Part shown: one piece after another, positions 26,119-33,672 of the stretch
How the letters are laid out: each line of letters begins with the position of its first letter
How positions within the stretch are numbered: position 1 is the stretch's first letter
NCBI GenBank assembly: GCA_035555855.1
Contig: DATMGD010000012.1
Span: forward strand, 1 to 64,000
DNA length: 64,000 nt
Direction of reading: 5' to 3'
Source of the DNA: Palsa-892 sp035555855
Lineage (GTDB): Bacteria > Pseudomonadota > Alphaproteobacteria > Rhizobiales > Xanthobacteraceae
Notes under the pieces: generated by a model
The model's database searches: none
Seen by the model: the letters and a program-made list of their open reading frames with translations, nothing else
Told to the model about the DNA's origin: nothing
Translations under genes and position numbers: made by a program

Positions 26119-27608
26119 AGCCTGCGGCACCCGACCGGGGGGCATTTTCCCTGCATTCCTTGCGCGGCTATGTCCTTGCCGTCGCTTTCGTGTCGGCGGC
26201 GGAGCTCGCGCAGCTCGCCCTCGCCTCGCTGATCGGCCAGGAGACGCCGTATCTTTTCTTCGCGCCGGCAATCCTGCTGCTCGCGACGTTCGGCGGTATC
26301 GGCCCCGGGCTGGTCGCTACGGTTTTGAGCCTCGGCTTCATAATGCCCTATGCGAAATTTCCGCTGTTCTCGCCGCAGGAGATTATCGCGCTCACGGCAT
26401 TCGCCGCGGTCGGCACCGGCATGTCGGTGGTCGGCGAGAGCCTGAAACGCACACGCCTAAGGGGCGCCGCGACCACCGAAGATCTGCGCATTCGCGAAGC
26501 ACATCTGCAGTCGATCCTCGATACCGTGCAGGATGCGACGATCGTGATCGATATCAAAGGCATCATCCATTCGTTCAGCCCCGCAGCCGAGCGGCTGTTC
26601 GGCTACGTGCCGGAGGAAGTCATCGGACAGAACGTCAAGATTCTGATGCCATCACCCTATCGCGAGAATCACGACGGTTATCTCGATCGCTATTTGAGAA
26701 CGGGCGAGCGGCACATCATCGGCATCGGACGCGTCGTCGTGGGCGAGCGCAAGGACGGCTCGACCTTTCCGATGGAGCTTGCCGTCGGCGAGATGAAATC
26801 CGGCGAGCGGCGTTTCTTCACCGGCTTCATCCGCGATCTGACCGAGCGGCAAAAGACCGAAGCGCGGCTACAGGAGTTGCAGTCCGAACTCGTGCAGATC
26901 TCGCGCCTGACCGCGATGGGCGAAATGGCCTCGACCCTCGCGCACGAGCTCAATCAGCCGCTCTCCGCCATCACCAACTATATGCGCGGCTCGCAACGGC
27001 TGCTTGCCGGCAACACTGACGAGCAGGCTACTCAAGTGCGGCAGGCGGTAAGCAAAGCCGCGGAACAGGCCCTGCGCGCCGGCCAGATCATCCGGCGGTT
27101 GCGCGAATTCGTCGCGCATGGCGAGAATGAAAAGCGCGTCGAGAGCATTTCGAAAATGATCGAGGAAGCCGGCGCGCTCGCCCTCGTCGGCGCACGCGAG
27201 CGCGCGATCCGCGTGCGTTTCAATTTCAAGGCGCGCTCCGATTTCACGCTTGCCGATCGCATCCAAATCCAGCAGGTTCTGGTCAATCTCATGCGGAACG
27301 CCATGGAAGCAATGGAAGAAACGCCGCGCCGAGAGCTCACACTCAGCACGGCGCAGACCGAGAACAGCATGGTAGAGATCAGCGTCACGGATACCGGCTG
27401 CGGCATCGCGCCGGATATTGCCAGCCAATTGTTCCAGCCGTTCTTCACGACCAAGCCGCACGGCATGGGTGTCGGGCTTTCGATCTCGCGCACGATCGTC
27501 GAAGGACACGGCGGCCGCATCTGGATCGAACCCAATCCCGGAGGCGGCACGATTTTCCGTTTAACGCTGCCTTCCGTTCCACAGGAGGACGCCGCCGATG
27601 CCGGATAG
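26115..27608 (+). CDS. fixL: Oxygen-sensing haem PAS histidine kinase FixL
   Basis: This kinase of about 497 residues controls FixJ according to oxygen. Residues about 15-110 hold a membrane region with several helices, then a PAS domain (about 125-245) with the haem pocket: the ligand histidine is H186 in YRENHDGYLDRY and the oxygen-sensing arginine is R206 in IIGIGRVVVG, 20 residues apart as in known FixL proteins. The H-box LAHELNQPLSAI carries H277, and N- and G-boxes (LVNLMRNAMEA, DTGCGIA, GMGVGLSISR) follow. I start it at the ATG at 26115; a TTG at 26085 is less likely. It overlaps fixJ by 11 bases. Confidence 0.94.
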   Translation: MKPAAPDRGAFSLHSLRGYVLAVAFVSAAELAQLALASLIGQETPYLFFAPAILLLATFGGIGPGLVATVLSLGFIMPYAKFPLFSPQEIIALTAFAAVGTGMSVVGESLKRTRLRGAATTEDLRIREAHLQSILDTVQDATIVIDIKGIIHSFSPAAERLFGYVPEEVIGQNVKILMPSPYRENHDGYLDRYLRTGERHIIGIGRVVVGERKDGSTFPMELAVGEMKSGERRFFTGFIRDLTERQKTEARLQELQSELVQISRLTAMGEMASTLAHELNQPLSAITNYMRGSQRLLAGNTDEQATQVRQAVSKAAEQALRAGQIIRRLREFVAHGENEKRVESISKMIEEAGALALVGARERAIRVRFNFKARSDFTLADRIQIQQVLVNLMRNAMEAMEETPRRELTLSTAQTENSMVEISVTDTGCGIAPDIASQLFQPFFTTKPHGMGVGLSISRTIVEGHGGRIWIEPNPGGGTIFRLTLPSVPQEDAADAG

Positions 27609-28218
27609 CGTTGCGGTTCACGTCATCGACGATGACGAAGCGGTGCGGGATTCGCTGCAGTTCCTGCTCGCTTCCGCAAAAATTCGGGTCGCGACCTACG
27701 ATTCGGCGACGTCGTTTCTTGCAGCCCTCCCCGCGATCAAAGGCGGCTGTGTCGTCACCGACATGCGCATGCCCCGGATGAGCGGCATCGAACTGCTGCG
27801 CAAGCTGAAGTCAGCCGGTAGCGACCTTCCGGTCATCGTCATGACGGGGCACGGCGATATTTCGCTCGCCGTCGAGGCGATGAAAGAAGGCGCCGCCGAC
27901 TTCCTGGAAAAGCCCTATGACGACGAAGCGCTTTTGAAAGCGGTGCAGACCGCGCTCGATCGCTACACGCGGGACGCCAAACGCGAGGCCGAGAAATCCC
28001 AGATTCGCGAGCGGCTGGTGCTGCTTTCTCAGCGCGAGCGCGAAGTGCTCGAAGGCTTGATTGCCGGGCACGCCAACAAGGTCATCGCTGCCGATCTCGA
28101 GATCAGCCCGCGCACCGTCGAAATCTATCGCGCGCATGTCATGACCAAGATGGCGGCCGACAGCCTCTCCGATCTCGTGCGCATGAGCCTGATCGCCGGG
28201 TTGTTTGAAAAGAACTGA
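27598..28218 (+). CDS. fixJ: FixJ-family response regulator
   Basis: This 206-residue response regulator has a receiver domain with the acidic pocket DDDE (residues 11-14), the phospho-acceptor D55 in VVTDMRMPRMSG and the lysine in FLEKPYDD, followed by a LuxR-type helix-turn-helix (about residues 140-200, with LSQREREVLEGLIAG and ISPRTVEIYRAHV). It is the cognate partner of FixL, encoded in the overlapping upstream gene, and would activate fixK. Confidence 0.95.
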   Translation: MPDSVAVHVIDDDEAVRDSLQFLLASAKIRVATYDSATSFLAALPAIKGGCVVTDMRMPRMSGIELLRKLKSAGSDLPVIVMTGHGDISLAVEAMKEGAADFLEKPYDDEALLKAVQTALDRYTRDAKREAEKSQIRERLVLLSQREREVLEGLIAGHANKVIAADLEISPRTVEIYRAHVMTKMAADSLSDLVRMSLIAGLFEKN

Positions 28219-28238
28219 ACTTCAAAATTTTCCGATTG

Positions 28239-28252
28239 TTGCGACAGGTCAA
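28239..28252 (+). promoter_or_regulatory. FixK/FNR-type box upstream of the Acg-like gene
   Basis: TTGC-GACAGG-TCAA matches TTG(A/C)-N6-(T/G)CAA. Its centre is about 40 bases before the ATG of the following gene, so an activator-overlapping promoter would start transcription almost at the start codon. Confidence 0.8.
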
Positions 28253-28285
28253 ATCCCCCGCGCCGGTCGCATGCTCTTTTAACTC

Positions 28286-29338
28286 ATGCTGCCGAACCAT
28301 TCACAGACCGAGCCGGCGACGCCACAGCCTGCTTCGAGCTGGAACATTGACGCGAACGAATTTCCCCGGCGCGGTTCCCCGCGCGACCGGCTCCGCTTTC
28401 TTTTGCGCTATGCACTGCTCGCGCCGTCCAATCACAATACGCAGCCGTGGCGCTTCCGGCTTCATCATGACCGCGTCGCGCTTTACGCCGACCGCTCGCG
28501 CAGCCTTGCGGCAGCCGATCCATTTGACCGCGAACTGCTGATTTCCTGCGGCGCGGCGCTGGGCTTCCTCCGGCTCGCAGCCGGGGCCTTCGGTTGTCGC
28601 CTCGCGATCCGGCGCTTTCCCGATCCTGATATCGAAGATCTGCTGGCGGACGCCGTGATCGAGGAAAACCGCCCCGGTGTCCTTGACCGGGAGCTTCTTG
28701 CCGCCATCCTGCGCCGCCGGACCAATCGCAATGCTTTCGACCCCACGCCGATCGCTGCCGGACAGCGCGAGCGGCTCAATGCCAGCCTGGAAGGCAGCGA
28801 TGTGCATGTCGGCTGGATCGATGACGCGAACGACCGTGCGCAACTCGTCCGCATCGTGATGGCCGCCGACAAGATTCAGTTCGAGAATGCGGCGTTCCTG
28901 CGCGAACTTGCGGCATGGATTCGCCCGCCGCTTACTTCGGCGCAGGACGGCATTCCGGCGCATGCCGTCGGCATCAGCGGCTTTGCCGCTTATGTCGCGC
29001 CGCTCGTCATCCGCACCTTCGATATTGGCGACGGCAAGGCTGCACGCGACGAAGAACTCGTGCGGCGCTCGCCGGGCATCGCCGTGTTCTCGACGCCGTT
29101 CGATACGCCGCGCGACTGGCTCTCCTGCGGTGAGGCACTCGCGGCCTTCATCATTGAAGCCGAACGGCTTGGGCTCAAGGTCTCCTATCTCAATCAGCCT
29201 TGCGAGGTGAGCGAATTACGCTTCCAGCTCAGTCTCCTCGACAGCATCAAAGGCAACCCGCAACTCATCCTGCGGCTCGGCGAGGCCAATGCCACTGTCG
29301 CGCCCAGCCCGAGGCGGCCACTCGAAGATTTTTTCTAA
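28286..29338 (+). CDS. Acg-type nitroreductase-fold FMN-binding protein
   Basis: This 350-residue protein belongs to the nitroreductase-like Acg family, in which two nitroreductase-fold halves form one FMN-binding unit. The first half shows LLRYALLAPSNHNTQPWRF, cited for the APSNHNTQPW flavin-binding motif; the second half includes IRPPLTSAQDGIP and GQ-like turns. In mycobacteria Acg is a hypoxia-induced member; here the FixK-type box upstream fits low-oxygen control. No ribosome-binding site is seen before the ATG at 28286, which fits a leaderless transcript. It may act in flavin storage or reduction of nitro compounds; substrate unknown. Confidence 0.85.
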   Translation: MLPNHSQTEPATPQPASSWNIDANEFPRRGSPRDRLRFLLRYALLAPSNHNTQPWRFRLHHDRVALYADRSRSLAAADPFDRELLISCGAALGFLRLAAGAFGCRLAIRRFPDPDIEDLLADAVIEENRPGVLDRELLAAILRRRTNRNAFDPTPIAAGQRERLNASLEGSDVHVGWIDDANDRAQLVRIVMAADKIQFENAAFLRELAAWIRPPLTSAQDGIPAHAVGISGFAAYVAPLVIRTFDIGDGKAARDEELVRRSPGIAVFSTPFDTPRDWLSCGEALAAFIIEAERLGLKVSYLNQPCEVSELRFQLSLLDSIKGNPQLILRLGEANATVAPSPRRPLEDFF

Positions 29339-29347
29339 AAGAGGCGA

Positions 29348-29361
29348 TTGCGTTACGTCAA
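29348..29361 (+). promoter_or_regulatory. FixK/FNR-type box before the 33-residue membrane peptide
   Basis: TTGC-GTTACG-TCAA matches the FixK consensus. A -10-like TATTTT at 29383-29388 lies at the spacing of a class II promoter, predicting a transcript start near 29396 and a 23-base leader containing a GGGGGA ribosome-binding site. It would serve the peptide, the phosphoesterase and the kinase genes. Confidence 0.85.
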
Positions 29362-29418
29362 AGCGCCGCAGCCACAGGCCCCTATTTTTAAAGTGCCAAC
29401 AAAAAATAGGGGGATAGA

Positions 29419-29520
29419 ATGAAATCGGCTTTTTGGAATTCCGACCTCGCACCTTTCCTGCTGGCCATCGCTGTGTCAGCCGTGTTGATCGGCACCAGCC
29501 TCCTCTATCTGAAAGCATGA
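29419..29520 (+). CDS. 33-residue single-span membrane peptide
   Basis: This very small gene encodes MKSAFWNSDLAPF followed by a single transmembrane helix of about 20 hydrophobic residues ending in LYLKA. The start has the strong site TAGGGGGATAG, and a FixK-type box with matching -10 lies upstream, so expression under low oxygen is well supported. It has no similarity I can name. Its size and shape resemble small subunits that stabilise respiratory complexes, but this is a guess. The phosphoesterase gene follows after 42 bases. Confidence 0.75.
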   Translation: MKSAFWNSDLAPFLLAIAVSAVLIGTSLLYLKA

Positions 29521-29562
29521 CGGCAAATCGCGCTGGCTATGAGGGCATGCTAAACGAATAGG

Positions 29563-30303
29563 ATGCGCATCGCCCTCCTCAGCGATATCCACGCCAATCG
29601 CGAAGCATTAGAAGCTTGTCTTGGCCATGCCGCCGAGATGGGTGCCGAGCGCTATATTTTTCTCGGTGATTATGTCGGCTACGGTGCCGATCCCGAATGG
29701 GTGACCGACAAGATCGCCGATTATGTCGCCAAAGGCGCAATCGCGCTCCTCGGCAATCACGATGCTGCGGTGTTTCGTCCCGACGCCCACATGAACGATA
29801 TCGCCACAGCCGCAATCGAGTGGACGCGGACGCGGCTGAACGCCAAGCAGCAAGCGTTTTTGCAAAGCCTACCGCTGCAAAAACAAGAGGATGATGTTCT
29901 ATTTGTCCATGCTTCGGCGGACTCCCCTGAAGCCTGGCATTATGTCACCGATTCCGCCGCCGCGCGCCGCACATTCGAAGCGTCAAAAGCACGATTGATT
30001 TTCTGCGGGCACGTTCATGTGCCGTGCATCTATCGCATCACCACAACCGCCAAGGTGATCGAATTCACGCCTGCCGACAGCACACCGGTCGAACTCTCGC
30101 CGATATGGCGCTGGCTGAATGTGATCGGCGCTGTGGGACAGCCGCGCGACCGATTACCGGCGGCAGCCTATGCAATATTCGACACCGCCCGGAATAGGGT
30201 TGCACATTATCGCGTTCCCTATGACACCGCAGGTGCGGCGGCAAAAATCCGCGCCGCCGGCCTTCCCGACGTTCTCTCCGCTCGCTTGCTGCAGGGCTAT
30301 TGA
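29563..30303 (+). CDS. Metallophosphoesterase (calcineurin-like, YfcE/PrpE-like)
   Basis: This 246-residue phosphoesterase shows the dimetal motifs LLSDIHANREAL (D and H), LGDYVGYGADP, LLGNHDAAV (GNHD) and FCGHVHVPC (GHVH). The short, soluble form resembles the group that includes protein phosphatases and YfcE phosphodiesterases. It lies just before the protein kinase gene, with only one base between the stop and the kinase ATG, so the pair may be a phosphatase-kinase couple with opposite actions. It is probably driven from the FixK-type promoter at 29348. Confidence 0.88.
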   Translation: MRIALLSDIHANREALEACLGHAAEMGAERYIFLGDYVGYGADPEWVTDKIADYVAKGAIALLGNHDAAVFRPDAHMNDIATAAIEWTRTRLNAKQQAFLQSLPLQKQEDDVLFVHASADSPEAWHYVTDSAAARRTFEASKARLIFCGHVHVPCIYRITTTAKVIEFTPADSTPVELSPIWRWLNVIGAVGQPRDRLPAAAYAIFDTARNRVAHYRVPYDTAGAAAKIRAAGLPDVLSARLLQGY

Positions 30304-30304
30304 G

Positions 30305-31702
30305 ATGGCAGCCGATATTCAGCGGCTTTCACCTGGCGATGTAATCGAGGGTTTCCGGCTCGACGAACTGTTGCGAACCGGCGGCATGTCTTCAATCTGG
30401 CGCGTCAGTCAAACCGATGCCGATTACCCGGTAATTCTGAAGATCCCGTTCCTGCGTTATGACGGAGATCAACTTTCGATCGTCAGCTTCGAAACCGAGA
30501 AGATCATTCTGCCGCGCCTGCACGGTCCGCATTTTCCGCATTTCGTCGCGGCCGGAAGCTACAACAATCCGTTCATCGCCATGGAATTCATCGCCGGCAC
30601 GCCGCTTGAAACCTGGCTTGAACAACTGCCGCTTGAAATCGACGAGGTCATCCGGCTCGGCGTCAAAATCGCTACCGCTTTGCAAAAGCTGCACGAGCAG
30701 CACGTCATTCATCTCGACCTAAAACCCGACAATGTTATTTTGCGGCCGAACGGCGATGCTGTACTGATCGACTACGGCTTTGCGCGGCACGACCGGCTGC
30801 CCGATTTGCTGGCCGAAGAATTCGACGATCCGGTCGGCACCGGGCCTTATATTTCGCCCGAGCAGGTCCTCGGCGTGCGAAGCGATCCACGCAGTGACCT
30901 TTTCGCGCTCGGCGTAATTCTATACTTTCTCGCGACCGGCAAGCAGCCATTTGGCGACCCGATGCGAATTGCCGGCTGGCGGCGCAGACTCTACGTGGAC
31001 CCCGTCCCGCCGCGAAGACTCAACGATAAAATCTCGCCGTGGCTGCAGGAAATCATCCTCCGCTTGATCGAGGTCGATCCGAACGATCGTTACCCGACCG
31101 CGGCCCAGCTTGCTTTCGACCTGCAGCATCCACAACAGGTTCTTCTCACGGCGCGCGCCGAAAAAATGACGGCCAGCGGTTTTATGAAAACCCTGTCGCG
31201 CTGGCTGAAACTGCGGCGCAATCCGCCATTTGCCGGATTGAAGCGGCAGCTTGCGAGTGCACCGATCATCGCTGTCGCCCTCGATCTCGCCGATCGCTCG
31301 CCACAGCTGCCGGAGGCGATCCGGACGGCGACGCAGGGCATTCTCGCTACCGTGCCGAATGCACGACTTGCCTGTCTTTACGTTTTCAAGATTTCGCGCG
31401 TACAGATCGACGAGATGCAGGACGAAACCGGCCGCAACATATTTTTGCGCCGGCTGGCGGAACTTGAGCACTGGTCGCAGCCGCTTGCCGTCGACAAGGA
31501 AAAGGTCACGTACCAGGTGCTTGAATCGGTCGATCCTGCCGCAGCCCTCATTCATTATGCTCGCGAAAACATGATCGACCACCTCATTGTCGGTGCGCGT
31601 GCGAGCTCGACGGTCCGGCGCTATCTCGGCAGCGTCTCGGCAAAAATCGTTGCCGAAGCGCCCTGCACGGTGACCGTGGTGCGATCAAAAGCGCAGGTTT
31701 GA
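30305..31702 (+). CDS. Serine/threonine protein kinase fused to a universal stress protein domain
   Basis: This 465-residue protein joins a Hanks-type kinase (about residues 15-290) to a USP domain (about 325-462). Kinase features: glycine-rich loop LLRTGGMSSIW, lysine K46 in VILKIPF, catalytic HLDLKPDN at 136-143, a DYG metal motif at 156-158 in place of DFG, and an SPE-type segment PYISPEQ. The USP part ends with the nucleotide-binding pattern VGARASSTVRRYLGSVS. No membrane helix is present. The start ATG at 30305 lies one base after the phosphoesterase stop. The USP domain could sense ATP or hold the kinase in check under energy stress. Confidence 0.9.
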   Translation: MAADIQRLSPGDVIEGFRLDELLRTGGMSSIWRVSQTDADYPVILKIPFLRYDGDQLSIVSFETEKIILPRLHGPHFPHFVAAGSYNNPFIAMEFIAGTPLETWLEQLPLEIDEVIRLGVKIATALQKLHEQHVIHLDLKPDNVILRPNGDAVLIDYGFARHDRLPDLLAEEFDDPVGTGPYISPEQVLGVRSDPRSDLFALGVILYFLATGKQPFGDPMRIAGWRRRLYVDPVPPRRLNDKISPWLQEIILRLIEVDPNDRYPTAAQLAFDLQHPQQVLLTARAEKMTASGFMKTLSRWLKLRRNPPFAGLKRQLASAPIIAVALDLADRSPQLPEAIRTATQGILATVPNARLACLYVFKISRVQIDEMQDETGRNIFLRRLAELEHWSQPLAVDKEKVTYQVLESVDPAAALIHYARENMIDHLIVGARASSTVRRYLGSVSAKIVAEAPCTVTVVRSKAQV

Positions 31703-31707
31703 TCCCT

Positions 31708-32871
31708 TCAAGTCTTGCGCGTCCGCAACAGCATCGGGCCATAGACCAGCACAAAGCCGCCAAACGCGAGCAGCCAGCACAGCGCCGATGTATGGATGAG
31801 CGGCATATAGGTCGCCGGAAACATGGGGGCGACAATGCGAAGCACCGCTGCGAACACGATCGCGACATAGACCGCCGTTGTCGTAGCGGGGGCCTCGATC
31901 GCGCGCCCGCTATGGCCGCGCGTTGCGCGCGTCATGACCGCGAGCGTCATGACGCCCATCGCGCCGGTCGTCCATGCGTGTAGTGCGCCGCCCTCAGTGA
32001 GCATTGCCGGCAACAAAATCGAAACGGCGAGCAATAGCGCACCGAGCGGCAGGAAGAAGTAGCCAAGATGAAGAATAAATACGATCGGCTCGCGCCAAGT
32101 GCGCATCCCCTGCCAGCGAAGGAGCCGTATCAGGAGCAGCGTTGCGGCAATCAGCAGCGCCGCACCGGTCGGCCGCCAATGCGGCGCGGCGACCCATAGC
32201 AAAAGCGTCAAAGCCGAAATCGCCATCACAATAATATCGAAATGGCCCAACGGCGACGGCAGTTTTGCGATGCCCTGCTTGACGAGCCAGTTATGGGTGA
32301 AGCTCGGCGTGATGCGCCCGCCAATGAGAATGATGAGCGCGACGATCGCGGCGATGCCGAGGCGACTGCTGATATCTGGTGCGCCGCTCCGGACGACTTC
32401 AATATGGAAGAACGTATTGGCCGAGGCGATAATCGCCACCAGCACCATGACCTTGAGATTGCGCCAATTATTGCCGGAAAGAATTTCGCGCAGGATCACG
32501 AAGGTGAGCAGCCACAAATAAGCGGCATCGATCACCGCGGCGAGCGGCAAGCCGATCCTTGCGGTCATCAGCATAGCGATGCGGCCGGCGAGCCATACCA
32601 GAAACAGAACCAACAAACTGCCGCCGCGCAGTGGCAGGCGTCCCGTCCAGTTCGGTACGGCCGTCAGCAGAAAGCCGGTCATCACCGCAGAGATATAACC
32701 GAACAGAAATTCATGAATGTGCCATGGCACGGCACCGTAGCCGCCTGCAAAGGAGAGGCCGCCGGTCAGAAGGCCGATCCACAACACCATGGCAATGAAA
32801 GCCCATAGTGCAGCGCCGAGAAAGAATGGCCGGAAGCCGTAGCTGAACAATGGAATGGAAGCGATCTTCAC
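31708..32871 (-). CDS. nnrS: NnrS-family membrane protein
   Basis: This 387-residue integral membrane protein has about 12 hydrophobic segments and the NnrS landmarks FSYGFRPFFLGAALWA at the N-terminus, WHIHEFLFGY, and MTRATRGHSGR near the C-terminus. NnrS is a haem- and copper-containing protein that relieves nitric oxide stress in denitrifying bacteria. It is divergent from a DUF6455 gene, with a FixK-type box in between, and converges on the kinase gene with a 5-base gap. Confidence 0.93.
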   Translation of the reverse strand: MKIASIPLFSYGFRPFFLGAALWAFIAMVLWIGLLTGGLSFAGGYGAVPWHIHEFLFGYISAVMTGFLLTAVPNWTGRLPLRGGSLLVLFLVWLAGRIAMLMTARIGLPLAAVIDAAYLWLLTFVILREILSGNNWRNLKVMVLVAIIASANTFFHIEVVRSGAPDISSRLGIAAIVALIILIGGRITPSFTHNWLVKQGIAKLPSPLGHFDIIVMAISALTLLLWVAAPHWRPTGAALLIAATLLLIRLLRWQGMRTWREPIVFILHLGYFFLPLGALLLAVSILLPAMLTEGGALHAWTTGAMGVMTLAVMTRATRGHSGRAIEAPATTTAVYVAIVFAAVLRIVAPMFPATYMPLIHTSALCWLLAFGGFVLVYGPMLLRTRKT

Positions 32872-32947
32872 GATTTCAATGACCGCAGGTTTGCCGCAAC
32901 TCTATTTAATGCGTCTTATTCGATACTGGGGCTATGCCGGCCGCCCA

Positions 32948-32961
32948 TTGATCCTTGTCAA
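32948..32961. promoter_or_regulatory. FixK/FNR-type box between nnrS and DUF6455
   Basis: TTGA-TCCTTG-TCAA is a full match to the FixK/FNR/NnrR consensus. It lies 76 bases before the nnrS start and 47 before the DUF6455 start, so it could activate both. NnrR reads nearly the same site, so nitrogen oxides could act here as well as low oxygen. Confidence 0.85.
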
Positions 32962-33008
32962 TGCGGCTTGATTTTTGAAGTGGCCAGATAAGCAAAAAGG
33001 TGATCGTC

Positions 33009-33494
33009 ATGGGCCGATTTCAAGCGGAAAAGAACCCTTCGGGTCTGCAAATGATCCTGAGCGCCTTGCTGCAATCGATCCGAAGATACCGGCAGCAGCA
33101 AAGAGACCGTCAGGAGCTTGCGAGCTGTTCCGTCGCGGAAATTTCCTCGATCGCCCGCGACCTGCGGCTTAAGCCCGACGAGCTGATGTATCTCGTCAAT
33201 CAGGAGACCAAGGCCACCGGCGCGCTCCATGAGCTTCTCGCCGTCCTTGGCATCGATGCAAAAAGCCTGCGGCTCAACGACCCCAATGTGATGCGGGAAT
33301 TGCAACGGCGCTGCGGCACATGCTCACATAAGCCGCAGTGCGCCTATCATCTCGACCACGGCACGAGCTTCGAGCACTACCGGGAATACTGCCCGAACAC
33401 CGAAATCCTCGACGACCTGACGACGACCAAGCCGGCCGCTTGGCGCGGCAGAGGCGTTGCGAATTTCGCTCGCCGGCAGGCAAACCGGCCCTGA
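33009..33494 (+). CDS. DUF6455-family protein with Cys cluster
   Basis: This 161-residue protein matches the DUF6455 type often found near nnrS and denitrification genes. The first half is helical (LASCSVAEISSIARDLRL and LKPDELMYLV), and the second half has a cysteine-rich region RRCGTCSHKPQCAYHL and EYCPN that could bind metal or an iron-sulfur centre. It begins at the ATG at 33009 after AAGG; a GTG at 33000 is in frame too. The FixK-type box upstream suggests shared low-oxygen or nitric-oxide control with nnrS. Confidence 0.8.
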   Translation: MGRFQAEKNPSGLQMILSALLQSIRRYRQQQRDRQELASCSVAEISSIARDLRLKPDELMYLVNQETKATGALHELLAVLGIDAKSLRLNDPNVMRELQRRCGTCSHKPQCAYHLDHGTSFEHYREYCPNTEILDDLTTTKPAAWRGRGVANFARRQANRP

Positions 33495-33672
33495 GTGCGC
33501 TAGCCCGTCTATCCTGAAAACGGCTGCCGTTTACAGCCCGCGCCGGGCATGAGAAAACCGGTGGCGCGATACACGCTCCATCGCGCAAATTTCCCTGCAA
33601 AATCTTCTCTTTAAACCGAGCCGGTCTCCTGACCAACGCCGAAGCAACGACATCGCTGGCAACGACGTGGCC

